DNA of 64,000 bases from Amborella trichopoda (taxonomy: Eukaryota > Streptophyta > Magnoliopsida > Amborellales > Amborellaceae). Below, one piece after another: positions 33,178-45,339 of this stretch (the stretch's first letter is position 1; each line of letters opens with the position of its first letter). The notes under the pieces are model-generated. The model made no database searches, had not been told where the DNA came from, and saw only the letters and a program-made list of their open reading frames with translations. The translations under genes and the position numbers were made by a program. The stretch lies in contig NW_006499751.1 of the NCBI RefSeq assembly GCF_000471905.2, positions 1,350,445 through 1,414,444 of the forward strand, given 5' to 3'.

Positions 33178-34122
33178 CAACTGATGTTTGGTGGGAGCTA
33201 TCCGATTCGTTCTCTGGAGGTTTTGAGAGGAGTACTTTCGCCATAAAGAGTTCTTAATTTGCTGATTTGACATAAAGAGTTCTTAATGTGCTGATTTTTG
33301 AGGTGTAATTTTCATTTGCTATGTGGGGTTGTCATCCCATGGGGTTTTTCTGTATCCTTTGGGCTGTTTGGATGAATCTGTGTTTTTTATTTTGATGATT
33401 TTGTGTATGCAAGTGTTTTACAAAGCTGCCTACCTTATAAATTGCTAAAACTAAGACAAGGTTTATATGATAATCTAATGTAGGGTTCTAAACAATTCTG
33501 TGCAAGTTTTTTATACTTTTTCAGAGAAATATGCTCCTGGTTACTCTTTAGACATTGCATTACCTAAAACATCCACTTTATGATATTCCAATCATGAATC
33601 AAAATGCTCAGATATGTAATAGTGTCCAATCTTGAACTGCAACATGTCCTAGCAAATATTATTCATATTTTGTTATATGGAGGGGGAAATGCACAAAATG
33701 CATGTGGGTTGAGATTCAAGATACTCACCACCTTCATCAAAGGGAAGCATCGTCCACAGTTTACTGTGGCTGTGGCCCACGACCATCTGGAACCTATATA
33801 ACTTGCATTTTATACACTTTCATTGTTTTCCTAACTTATATTTGTGTACGATTTGTTGCCTTCATGGTAAGCAGACATGCATGTGCTTGGGTCAAACACA
33901 TGCTCACCAACAGACCCATGACATGTTTAAATTCTTCTGGCTTGAATATGGTTTATCATGATTTTTAGCATGAAACTATATGCATGGCATGGAGATCAGT
34001 AGTCTAGCACCTCTGCGACTGTTAACCATCTTAAATAACCTTTAGCACTAAGTGATTCCATTTTCATTCCATTGTGCATAGAAAGATACCTGACAATCAA
34101 TTCTTTTGTGGCACATGAGCAG
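33178..34122. other. 3' part of the giant intron
   Basis: A short imperfect duplication (CATAAAGAGTTCTTAAT) occurs at about 33242 and 33269. The acceptor region TTCTTTTGTGGCACATGAGCAG precedes exon 2. No element recognised. Confidence 0.45.
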
Positions 34123-34360
34123 GTGTCCCGACAAAGACAGCTCCTTGTATAGTCTTGTTGGGGTGGTGGAGCACTCTGGGTCAATGCGAGGAGGGCATTA
34201 TGTGGCCTATGTGAGGGGCCCCCACAGTCGTGACCCACAAGGTTTGGGTGAGTATTCCTGGTTTTATGCGAGTGATGTTAATGTGAGTCGGGTTTCTCTC
34301 ACAGAGGTCCTCAAGAGTGAGGCATACATACTTTTCTATGAGAAATGCATTAAAAAATGA
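34123..34360 (+). CDS. UBP2: Ubiquitin-specific protease, UBP1/UBP2 type, exon 2
   Basis: This exon supplies the last 79 residues and completes the catalytic domain. It has the His box GVVEHSGSMRGGHYVAYVRG with the catalytic His at residue 996 of the spliced protein. The WFYASDVNVSRVSLTEVLKS segment has the acidic triad residue at Asp1022, and the sequence ends EAYILFYEKCIKK before TGA. The joined protein is 1,049 residues, in the range of plant UBP1/UBP2. All catalytic motifs are intact, and the reading frame across the intron gives a natural MDRR-CPDKD junction. The enzyme is expected to be soluble and to hydrolyse ubiquitin chains; its substrates are unknown from sequence. Confidence 0.92.
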
Positions 34361-35348
34361 GACATTTTAAACTTATATACATATACTTGGGTAACCTTCA
34401 ATGGAGGTCATCCCCGCCCTTAGATGATCCGCCAAGTGCCAAGGTTGAAGGCATTCTATTCATGGCCAGGGTTCCCCTCCCAAGAGGAAACAATGGGAAA
34501 TGTGATATTTTTGGTTAGAGGATTGAGAGCTGGGAAGTGGGTTGGATTTGTAAGGGATGGTTGTTTATGCTATCACTTGAGGAGAAAAGAAATGAAGAAT
34601 TTTGGGGTTGTGGTGAAAACCTGAAAGGTGCCCATTTTTGACGTGATATGACTGTTTGGGCATATGGAAATTTGGCGAGGTTCTGTTTTCATGTGATGAG
34701 GTGTGGATGAAAACCACCCGCCCCCCGCCCACCCACACCATATATGCATACGTCTTATATGGTGAAGACCAGTTGTATGAACATTAAAGTGAATGGGGTT
34801 GGTGGCCATGGCTTTGTGCAAGTGTTTTTGTGAGTCTCCCTACTCTCTTGCCACTCTAATGATCATATACTTTTTTATTATTTATCGTAGTTTCGAAAAT
34901 ATTTTTGTGGTGGAAGCTCCTAGCTGTTTCGTACAGATTCCATCGTCATCGTCATGATAGCTTATTTTCAATTAATTGGGATCGGCTACACAAATCTTGG
35001 TCTGCATAATTCATAAAAGTTGGTAACACGACAATTTGTTGCATTGTTGTCAATAACTAAAAATTGAAATCCTATAATAAGATGTCATTATCATCATCAT
35101 AGCATTTTCTCAATTAATTGGGGTCAACTATACAAATCTTGGTTTGCATAATTCATAAAATAGTGTAACACGATGATTTGATGCCCCGATGTTGATAACT
35201 AAAAATTGAGATCCTTTAATGGGATGTATAAATGAGTGTCGTTTCATAGAACAACTTATGCTCTTGTCATTGAAGAAAGATTTTAAGTATTGATGTTATT
35301 AAGTTTCTCAACTGGCCTTTTCTGTTCTACTACTTGTAGGGGTCATTT
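34361..35348. other. 3' flank of the protease gene with RTE tail duplicates
   Basis: 34361 to perhaps 34800 should hold the 3' UTR; no unambiguous polyadenylation signal stands out. 34941-35085 and 35087-35228 are imperfect tandem copies, each starting with a (CAT)n-like tail and AATTAATTGGGRTCRRCTA, the 3' end of RTE elements. Confidence 0.5.
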
Positions 35349-37413
35349 AACTTACTATGCACGGTGGTCTTTCGGACTATCGAAACAGCCTTGTATGGAA
35401 AGATTATGAATCCCTATAGATAAAAACGTGATGAAAAAGTTCTGAAAATTGAATGACATTTTGAGATTAAATTATTTGATGGATTTGAAGCAAAATAATC
35501 AAATGATATTATGCATGATCATGGAATCTCATAAATGAAGGACCACAGTATGAATAAGCACGATGAAAAAGATGATCAAATGGGGATTCTAAGATCAATG
35601 GAACTTTTCTAAATTCAAAACTCCAACAATTATAGATGTCAAGAATATGATCTTATGAGAAAATAAAATTCAATGGAGTTTATCTTGATAAATACACATT
35701 ATGGACTTAAGCATATGAAAGGAGGACTACCATCAAGATCACTGTTAATGAAACTTTAAAAACTCTTTCTCTTCAATTTTCTCTCACAAAACCTTAGAAG
35801 AAGGAGGGGAGTAACAATTTTTCAAAATGGTTAAAGAGTTGAGATAATTAGGATTTTTGAGATCTCATGATGTGCTTTTATTGATGTATCCTTGGACTTA
35901 ATCAACACTTTTGATGCACTAATCCAAAGGCACATGAGAGGCTAATGTATCTAGCCACCTATCTCTATCCAACCACTAGGATGAAGGGATGAGATTTCAC
36001 ACCATTATCACTCATCTTAACCCTAAGGTATGTCACTTTACGATTTTGTCATTAGCCTATTGTTTTTGTTTCAAATGTATCCAATATGGCCTTACAAAAA
36101 TACCTTTAGCTTTTTTTTAAATAATGTATTAGAGTAGATAACCACAAAGGCTAAAGGGCAAAGAAGTAATTGACAAAGCTCATGCATGTAGAAATATTCT
36201 ATTTTATCAAAGCCAATTACTTTATAGATATAAAATTGCAAACCAATCAAAATAAAGATAATGTTCCTTTCACACATGTGTGAATATATTTTTCAACTCA
36301 AATTTGTAAATGCATTTTCTCTTTAATATCAAATAAATAAATTAATTAAACTTTACACATGTCATGCATGACCATATGATAAAAAAAGGGTCTTAATTTA
36401 TAATATTATATAATAAAGTATAACAATATATAACAAGACACCATAATACAACCCTTTATAAACACAAGTAACCAAATGTCATTCTAGTCCCTTGCCCAGG
36501 GATCAGTGCATAGCTAGGTGGTAATCTTAGAGTGTGGCGTGAGGTGCCAAGTGGCAGCCTTATGGCCACTCGGACGCCACATGGCACTACTAGGTCAGGA
36601 CTAAAGTAGAATTTGAGTCAAACAATTTGAAAACCATCATTTTTTTAGTAAATAAAATTCTGAAAAATTCACAATAAATATTTAAAGATTTTTTGAGAAA
36701 TTAGTAGGTTTTTATCATCATTATAAAATCAGACAAAAGTTATAGTGAGATCTTAGGCTAATAACTATAGGTATCGGAGTATTCTATTGGGCTAGTCTTG
36801 AATGATGTTTCGTAGAGTCTCAGATCTATCCAATAAACTTATGTTCCACAGTCTAAAGCAGAGACACATAATTGGCCATATCAAACCCACTGAGCCGGAA
36901 CTTTCGATCACTCAGCTTTCAATAGATTACAAGTGTACCCCTGTGGGACATGATTTAATTTAATTATAGGGGTCATATCAAAGCACATGTGCACTGACTA
37001 TTCCAAACTCGGATAATGCATTTGGAAGAGTGGCTTCCCGTACGAAATGAAACTGCACATGCCATACAATGGTCTCGTGGCAGAATACGGACTTATGTCC
37101 CATAAGCCTTGACCATTCCATATAGGATGAATACTCAATAAGTACTCGGGTTCTATTTTTCTCATTTGAATTCTTCAAGCCTTGGTCAATTGCATCTAAA
37201 CATGAGGCTAATTTATAAAATCCTGACTAGGAGGTGATCCCCACACTTCCTTGAGAAATTATTTTCTCAACACGTGAACTCTCGATGCCTCATGCATATT
37301 CGGGTAAAAGAATCTGGGTTTCATTTCACAAGACGCCAAGATTTTAATATCTCAATCGCTCCCACTGAATGAGAGACTACTGGAATTTAAGCTTTGATAG
37401 GCCATATTTCCAA
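35349..37413 (-). mobile_element. Copia 3' LTR (left copy, truncated)
   Basis: It aligns with about 42050-44134 at roughly nine bases in ten in sampled stretches (for example AAAAACGTGATGAAAAAG and ACTCCAACAAYTATAGATG). On the minus strand it begins TGTTGGAAATATGGCC at 37413. Homology to the right LTR stops near 35349, about 600 bp short of the other copy, so its far end has been lost. The short frames inside are not genes. Confidence 0.8.
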
Positions 37414-37432
37414 CATTCTTCCACTTGGCCTT
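37414..37432 (-). other. Copia polypurine tract
   Basis: Read on the minus strand, AAGGCCAAGTGGAAGAA abuts the LTR start TGTTGG. The CAAGTGGRAGA-TGTTGG junction is typical of plant copia elements. Confidence 0.75.
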
Positions 37433-37543
37433 TTGATCCTGAATTCGTATATCTCTTTCTCTCATTATCGTTCACAATAAATCAAAGTATGCATACTCAT
37501 CTACAGATTTATCATTCACAAGCAATAGACAAAGTAATAACAA

Positions 37544-40500
37544 CTATGTTAACCTCCTTAAACCCATCCCATGTACATGCCTCACAAAATCATTTACCCC
37601 CAAGCCTTTGGTTAATGGATCTGCATGCATAGCCTTAGATGCAATGTAACCAACTTCTACTTCACCAGCTGTTATCTCTTCTCTTAATCTATGATATTGA
37701 GATTTAATGCGCCTTGACTTGCTGTAGAACCTTGATTCAACTGCTACTGCTATTGCAGCTTGATTGTCACACATGATTCTAATTGTTCCACGTTTTAGAG
37801 GGTTCAAGTTAAGATGATTCAAGAACTTCTTAATCCAAATGGCTTCTAACGTTGCGGAAATTAAAGCCATATACTCGACTTCCATAGTAGATAGGGCTAT
37901 AGTGTCTTGCTTCTTGGTGCGCCAATAAATGACACCACCCCCATAAAGAAATAGATAACCCGAAGTGGATCTCGAGTCATCCGGGTCTCCATGATAGTCG
38001 GAGTCTGTGTATCCCAAAACTTTAAGCTCACTCACATTGCCATAGGTTAATCCATAATCAAATGTTCCTTTCAAATACCTCATGATTCTTTTCACGACTT
38101 TCTAATGTTCTAATCCAAGATCACTTTGGAATCGACCAATCAAGCTTTGAGCAAAAGCTAGATTGAGTCTAGTTCCCATGGTTAAATACATTAGTGTTCC
38201 TACGGCACTCCGATACGGGATCATTTCCATCTCATTTATCTCCAGATCATTGTTTGGTTTCATAGTGACATTTAATTTTCCTTTCCTTTCCACAGGTGTG
38301 TCTATAGGCCTTGATTCACTCATATCAAATCTCTCAAGAAATTTCTTGCAATATGTAGATTGAGATAAATGAATAGTGTGGGCTACTCTATCTCTTATAA
38401 TATGAATCCCTAACACATATGAAGCCCCTCCCATATCTTTCATATCAAAATTACTTGATAGCATTGCCTTTGTGTCCGTTATATGGTTTAGGCTACTAGC
38501 TATTAGAATTTCATCCACATATAAAGTCATGCAAGTAATGCCAGTCCCACTGGTCTTATGATATACACAATGGTCATCCTCATTTTGGTTTGAATCCATA
38601 TCTAATCAAGGTTTGGTGGAACTTAAGGAACCATCTTCTTAAAGCTTGTTTGAGAACATAAAGTGATTTGTTAAGTTTGTACACAAACTTTTCCTTTCCT
38701 TTCACAACAAAATCCTCGGGTTGGTTCATGTATATATCTTCTTCTAGATCACCATTTAAGAAGACGGTTTTCACATCTATTTGATGCAATTCTAGGTCAA
38801 GGTAGGCTGCTATGGATATGATCATCCTCATTGAAGGAATTTTGTCAACAGGTGAATAGATGTCAAAATAATCTACCCCTTCTTTTTTAGTAAAACCTTT
38901 TGCTACAAGTCTTGCATTGTATTTTTCAATAAATCCTTCGGAGTTAAGTTTCTTTTTTAATATCCATTTAGATCCAATGGATCTAAGGTTATATGGTAAT
39001 CAGACTAACTCCGATACATGGTTCTTTATGATTAAATTTATCTCATCTTACATGACTTCCTTCCATAACTTATGATCCAAACAAGACATAGCATGTAGGT
39101 AAGAATAAGGTTCATCATCGAGTTCTTCTCTAATTCTCTCATAGTCCTCCTCAAGGGTAAGTGAAAAAGGTAGGTGGTCTCCTTATTCTCTCACTTCCCC
39201 TAAGTGAGATGCTTTCAATTTCTTTGTTAGGCTGAAGCTCATTGAAGTCTACTCTCTTTGGTTTGATTATCTCTCAACGAATTCATCTTCAAGGAAATGA
39301 GCATCAAGGTTTTCAATCACATTACGATCCAAGAGGTTATAAAACCTAACTCCTTTCCCATGAGTTGGATATCATATGAAAACACATTTTATGGTTTTAG
39401 GATCAAGTTTGGATCTATTTTGGGATGGTATGAGAACATAGGTTGAACATCCCCAAACCTTGAGGTTCTTTATTGAGGGAGGTTGACCCATGAAGAGTTA
39501 GTAAGGAGTTGATTGAATTGCTTTGGTGGGAGTCCGATTAAAGACATATGTGGCGGTTAGAATCGCCTCCCCTCAAATCTCTAACCCAAGATTAGCGGTA
39601 CTCATCATACTTCGCACCATCTCAACTAGGATCAAATTCCTTATCTCGACAACCCCATTTTGTTTGGGTGAGTAAGGCATGGTGGTTTGATGGACAATCC
39701 CATTTTGGACAGAAAGATCTTGGAAGGCTTGGGAGGTGTATTTCCCACCCCTATTTGATCTAAGGTTTTTGATGGTTCGACCTAGTTGGTTTTTAACTTC
39801 CGCTTTATATTGTTGAAATTTGGTTATGGCCTCACTTTTGTTTCTCATGAGATAGGTGTGACCAAAATGGGAATGGTCATCAATGAATGTTATGAAGTAC
39901 CTCATGTGCCATAGGTCGACATACATCTGAGTGGATTAGTTCCAAAAGGCTAGAGACCCTTTTGACCTTTTGATAGGACTTATTTACTATCTTTCCTTTA
40001 AGGCATGCCTCGCATCTATTATGAGAATCGATATTCATTTTATCAAGCAATCATTCTTTCATCATAATATGCATTCTAGATTAAATGCCATAAGGTAAAA
40101 TTTTGTAAATCATCACATAAGTAAGTAAACCCATTTTTCATTTTAATTTCGTAAAGCCCTTGAACCGAGTGTGCTACAAAAACAAGGTCTCCATTAATAG
40201 AGTCAACATGCACATAAATATTTTCTTCTTTGAACAAGAGCACAAACCTTGCTTTACTCATCTTGGAAACCGAGATGAGATTATTCCTCATCCCGGGTGC
40301 ATAGAGGGTGTCATTAAGCATGAAAGTCTCACCATTTGTGAGCTCCAACACATTATCCCATTTTTTTAAAACCTTTTCCATTTAATTTTCACCCATATAA
40401 AAATTATAAGTATCGGGTTTGACATCATAAAACCTTCTAAAGCCCTTCATAGAATTTGTCATATGGATAGTAGCCCCCAAGTCAAGAACCCACACATCCA

Positions 40501-41379
40501 CCTCCTCATTGACAATCAAAGTCTCATGGACCACGCAAACTCTCTCTTTCTTTGGTCCTCCACCGATATTAGCTTGAGGCTTACCAGTATTGGGCTTAGG
40601 AATAAAATGAGGGTTTTGTGGAGGAGGAGGATACCTTCAAAACTTTTAGGTATACCCGTATGTCATGCATCTACAGCATTGCACCTTCGAATAATCTTAG
40701 CTTGAGGGCTAAACCAACCACCCACCTACGATCATGGGCATGGGTGGTGGTTTAAGCTTAAAAGGCATGGGGCTAACATGGTTTGGTGGGTAGCATTGGT
40801 TTTAGGTGGGTAAGGACTAAATGGATAAAGGGAGAAGGATTTTCCCTTTTGCTTCCCCTTCCCTTTCCATTTGCCTTTTCCCTTTCTTTTCTTATTCTTA
40901 GACTCTCACTCACTCCCACATTACATATATTCACCATAGAAGAGTTAGGAAGAGAAGAACAAATAGAAGTAATGAGTAAGGGAGTAGAAGAATATGATGG
41001 TTGGTGAGATTTTACCTTATGGACCATGGAAGATGGCCCATCCATTGCCATCCTTCTTTGCTCTTCCCCTTCCATGAAAAATGCAATCTTTTCCACTGTT
41101 GTAGGTGCATCTTTCCACAAAAGTCTCTCATGAGGGTGAGATTAAAAGCGCAAACATCGTCGTTTGTGTCACCTCATCATATGAGTGGCCGACTCTCTCA
41201 CTCTCCCTTATACAACTCTTGAACTCTCTTAGATTGTGGGAGGATTATGTGGTCCAAAAGTTAATAATGGCAATAGACCATCTTCACACATAATCAATTT
41301 TCCTTCTCCATTAAGAGAAGTTGGTTCCGTTGAACCTCTCCTCCTTAAGCAATTCGGTAAGTATCAAACGGGCTGCCAT
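37544..41379 (-). pseudogene. Ty1/copia gag-pol polyprotein, decayed
   Basis: Order on the minus strand is gag, protease, integrase, reverse transcriptase, RNase H, the copia order. Gag starts at the ATG at 41379 (MAARLILTELLKEERFNGT). Protease has VWVLDLGATIHMTNS near 40485, where DSG has become DLG. The pre-integrase piece is 40381-40076. Integrase (39926-39573) keeps FITFIDDHS but has LRSNRGGKYTS (Asp to Asn). Reverse transcriptase (38831-38102) has YVDEILIAS instead of YVDD. RNase H (38095-37544) with YTDSDYHGD and ADPLTKGL is open to its stop. At least five frame breaks or stops occur. Mutated catalytic residues plus frame loss make it non-autonomous. Confidence 0.92.
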
Positions 41380-41440
41380 GGATTCCTATTTGGCACTCTA
41401 TAATCCCTCTAAATACCCCAAAAGAGGCTGTAATGATCCT

Positions 41441-41454
41441 AGCTTTGATACTAA
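41441..41454 (-). other. Copia primer-binding site (tRNA-iMet type, mutated)
   Basis: The minus strand reads TAGTATCAAAGC, two changes from the TGGTATCAGAGC complementary to initiator methionine tRNA. It lies just inside the right LTR end (about 41456) and upstream of the gag ATG at 41379. Confidence 0.65.
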
Positions 41455-41455
41455 T

Positions 41456-44134
41456 TGATAGTGGATACAAAGACTAGAGTAAATTTCCAAGCTGAAAAAT
41501 AAGGCAAAATGGACGCTTTCAACAAGCCACTTGTTAAAAATCAAGCTAAGTGAATAAGTTGCAATCCTTTAAATAAAAATTTCAACCATTTCTAGCCTTG
41601 TATAACCATTATAAATAAACTCAAATATCAACCCCTTATGGGCAATTACATATAAAGCAAGACTAGCCCATGAATTACATTTTCATAGCACAAATTACAT
41701 AAACTATGTCCCAAAGCTTAAATACATCATGCAACTAATCTAAACAAAAGTCTAAAGAATAAAATCAACTTAACAATGAATTAGAATGTCAAATTAAAAT
41801 AAGGAAACCATGTTTCTAACCCCTTGTGTCGGAGTTATGTAATCAGGCTCTATAAGGACTTAATTTTGTCTCTTCGGATTGTACAAAAGTGGTTCAATCT
41901 CACAAGAATGCCTAATCCAAATGGAAAGCAATCATACACTTTAAAATCACTTTTTAAGATCTTAACACACTGGAATTATCATCTAAAAAAGAATGCAAAA
42001 GGTTTAAATTGATTCGGATAAAGAACAAGAGAGTTATAGCCAAACTACACATAGTAGTCCATCAGACCACCAAAACAGTATTGTATGGAACGATTATGAA
42101 CCCCCATAGGTGAAAACGTGATGAAAAAGCTCTGGAAATTGAGTGACACTTTGAGAATAAATTATTTGATGGATTTGAAACAAAGTAATCTAAAGATACT
42201 ATGCATGATCATGGATTGTCATGCATATAGGCTATAACTCATAAAAAACCGCACTATGAATAAGCATGATGAAAAAGATGATCAAATGGGGGTTCTAAGA
42301 TCAATGACACTTTTCTAAATTCAAAACTCCAACAACTATAGATGCTAAGAATATGATCTTATGATAAAAGAAAATTCAATGGAGTTTACCTTGATAAATG
42401 TACACTATGGACTTAAGCATAAAAAAAGAAGACCACCATCAACATCACCATTAATGGAACTTTAAAAACTCTCTCTCTTCAATTTTCTCTAACAAAAACT
42501 TAGAAAGAGGGGAGCAACAATTTTCCAAAATGGTTCAAGAGTTGAGATAGTTAGGGTTTGAGATCTCATGATGTGCTTTTGTAACATGGGTGTAACCTTG
42601 AACTCAATCAACACCCTTGATGCATTAATCCAATGACACATGAGAAACTAATGTACCTAGCCACCCATCCCCATCTAATCACTAAGATGAAGGGATATGA
42701 TTTCACACCACTATCACTCACCTGAACCTTAAGTTATACCACTTTACGAATTTGTCCTTGGCCCATTGTTTTTTTTCCAATTGTATCCAATATAGCCTTA
42801 AAAAAATAACCTTAGTTTTTTTTTAATAATGTATTAGAGTAGATAATCACAAAGGCTAAAGGGCAAAGAAGTAATTGGTAAAGTTCACACATGTAGAAAT
42901 ATTCTACTCTATCAAAGCTAATCACTTTGTAGATCTAAAATTTCAAACCAATCAATTTAAAGATAATGTCCGCTTTACACATGTGTGTGAAGATATTTGT
43001 CAACTCAAATTTGAAAATATATTTTCTCTTTAATATCAAATAAATAAATTAATTAAACGTCACACATGGGTTAATTAAGATATATGACAAAAATAGGGCT
43101 TAAATTTATAACATTATATAACAAAATATAACAATATATAACAATAGTACCATAACAGAACCCCTTTATAAAACAAGCAACCAAATGTCAATCTTGTCCC
43201 TCGCCTAGGGATTAGTGCCCAGCTGGGCGATGATTCTAGAGTGCAGCGTGGGGTGCCACGTGGCAGCCCTATGGCCACTCGGATGCCACATAACACTACC
43301 AGGTTAAGACTAAAGTGAAATTTGAGTCAAACAATTTGAAAACCCTTATTTTTTGAGCAAATAAAATTCCAAAAAATTCTCTAAAATTCACAAAAAATAT
43401 TTGAAGTATTTTTGAGTAATCATTATGTTTTTCTCATCATTATAAAATCGGACAAAAGGTATAGTAAGATCTCAGGCTAATAAATACAGGTATCGAAGTA
43501 CTCCACTGGGCTAGTCCCGAATGATGTTCTGCCGTGTCTCAGATCGACCTAATAGACCTATGCTCCACAGTCTAAAGCAGAGACACATAATTAGCCATAT
43601 CAAAGCCGTTGAGCCAAAACATCCGATCATTCAACTCTCAATGGATTACAGTAGTACCCCTGTGGGACATGGTCTAACTCAATTACAGGGGTCCTCTCAA
43701 AGCACATGTGCACTGGCTCTTCTAAACTCGGATAATGCATTTGGAAGAGTGGCTTCCCATACGAAATGAAAATACACATGCCGTGCAATGGTCTCGTGTC
43801 AAGATATGGACTTATGTCTCATAAGCCTTGACCATTCCATACACGGCGAATACTCAATAAGTACTCGGGTTCTATTTTTCTCATTTGGATTCTCTAAGCC
43901 TTAGCCGATTGCAGCTAAACATGAAGCTAACTTATAAAATCTTGACTAGGAGAAGAGCTTCACACCTCCTTGAGAAATTGCTTTATCAACACGTGAACTC
44001 TCGATGCCTCATGCGTATTCGGGGTAAAAGAATATGGGTTCCATTTCGCAAGACGCCAATATTTCAATATCTCAATCGCTCCCACTGAATGAGAGACTAT
44101 TGGAATTTAAACCTTGATAGGCCATATTTCTAAT
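41456..44134 (-). mobile_element. Copia 5' LTR (right copy)
   Basis: It spans from TGATAG next to the primer-binding site to TTCTAATA, matching the left LTR terminus TTCCAACA. It is about 2.68 kb long, of which the right 2.08 kb align with the left LTR. The first 600 bp (41456-42050) have no counterpart in the left copy, consistent with truncation there. No target duplication could be tested because the far end of the left LTR is missing. Confidence 0.75.
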
Positions 44135-45124
44135 AGCTCTCTCATCCCATTAAAGATGCCTCATTTCTAAGTGGAAATATCGTAAAAATTTATTTTATGA
44201 AATCCACATGAATAACCTAGAATTTATTTTCTTGAAAATCGCAAGAAGCTACTGCAGATGGGGCGATAATGCTTAAGAGCGTGACCTTTGCATTTCATAA
44301 TTCTATATTTTCTCCTTCTAAATTTTGGAAAAAGGGGCTCATCTCCTTAGGCATGGACCTGTCACCCCTTTCTATTTTATAAATATCTGGCTCTCTAATC
44401 GTTAGGTAGCCAATAGTTTATATATGAAAATGTTAAACTAAAGCTTAAGCCCCAAAGAAAGTTGCACCTCAAATCTCATTGAAAACCCTCAAATTAATCA
44501 TCATGATCTTAACTATTATGGATGTATGGGAAAACATGATTTTAGATTCTAAAAATAGTATATTTTGTAACATGTTATCTAGACCATTTATTTTCTAGTG
44601 GTCACAAATCCGTAAGATTGGTACCATCTTTAGAACTTCAAATTTCAAAATAAAAAAATAGTGTTCCGAGCCATCAAAAGGGGTTCCACGTCGAAACTGC
44701 ATTTTCTGGTGACGTTTTAAAGCAAAGCTATATTTCTTCCATAAGGTTTAGGGCTTATGTTGGGGTGCTTGTGCTCATCATGCAATAAGGGTTTGATTTT
44801 GTGGGTTTAATCGAAGAACAATTGTTTAATGGGGCTGCAAAATTGTAGAATATGCGGTCCAAAAGTATAAAGCATCCCATCTTAGACATGGATGCAAATA
44901 GGTGGTCCATCTAAACATAATTGTAATTAGCTGCTTAAATATTTTTTTAATAAATTATTTTTTAATTTTTAAAATTTAATTATTTATTCATATTCATGAT
45001 CTCCAAGTTAAAGATTATATGTTCTCTAAAAATTAGGGCTTGGCCATATGCTAACGGCGTCCTTAATCAAAACCATTAGGTGTTTTTCTTCCACATTGCA
45101 AACAAAGAGTTACACCTTGCATAT
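44135..45124. repeat. Dispersed AT-rich repeat shared with 27160-27400 and 61670-61950
   Basis: 44862-45040 aligns with 61768-61945 (GTATAAAGMATS, ATGCAAATARG, CATGATCTCCA, AGATTATRT). 44550-44660 resembles 27190-27320 (AATAGTRYATYTTGTAA, TTTAGAACTTCAAATTT versus TTTGAAGCTTTAAATTT). It is unclassified and has no coding region. Confidence 0.5.
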
Positions 45125-45339
45125 ATAAGATAAGAGTAATGATCCTATGAGACCCTCCTACACCCATGTGCGTAGGACCCCAAAGGATCACTATTAAATT
45201 TTGCATAGATCTCTAAGAAAGTCAAGTCCCACACCCATGTGATAACATTTCTAGTAAGTGTCAAATTTAATAGTGATCCTTTGGGATCCTACACACATTG
45301 GTGTGGGAGGGTTACATAGGATCATTACTCATAAGATAA
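45125..45339. mobile_element. Mutator-type MITE, 197 bp, with 9-bp target duplication
   Basis: The element occupies 45134-45330. The left terminus GAGTAATGATCCTATG and right terminus CATAGGATCATTACTC are perfect inverted repeats, and the inverted match extends about 70 bp with some differences. The 9-bp flank ATAAGATAA occurs perfectly at 45125-45133 and 45331-45339. A 9-bp duplication with long TIRs is the signature of Mutator-like elements. There is no coding capacity. Confidence 0.88.

Larger units (their letters stand above)
18881..34122 (+). other. Giant intron of the protease gene, 15,242 bp
   Basis: The donor is CGGAG|GTAGTT and the acceptor GCACATGAGCAG|GTGTCC. Joining them restores Arg-Cys-Pro-Asp in frame (exon 1 phase 2, exon 2 completing the codon), and the total CDS of 3,150 bases is an exact multiple of three. 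No frame inside the intron resembles a missing USP segment. The intron is filled by an L1, a BED-finger element, three RTE pieces, a DNA transposon and several tandem duplications, described separately. Confidence 0.85.
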
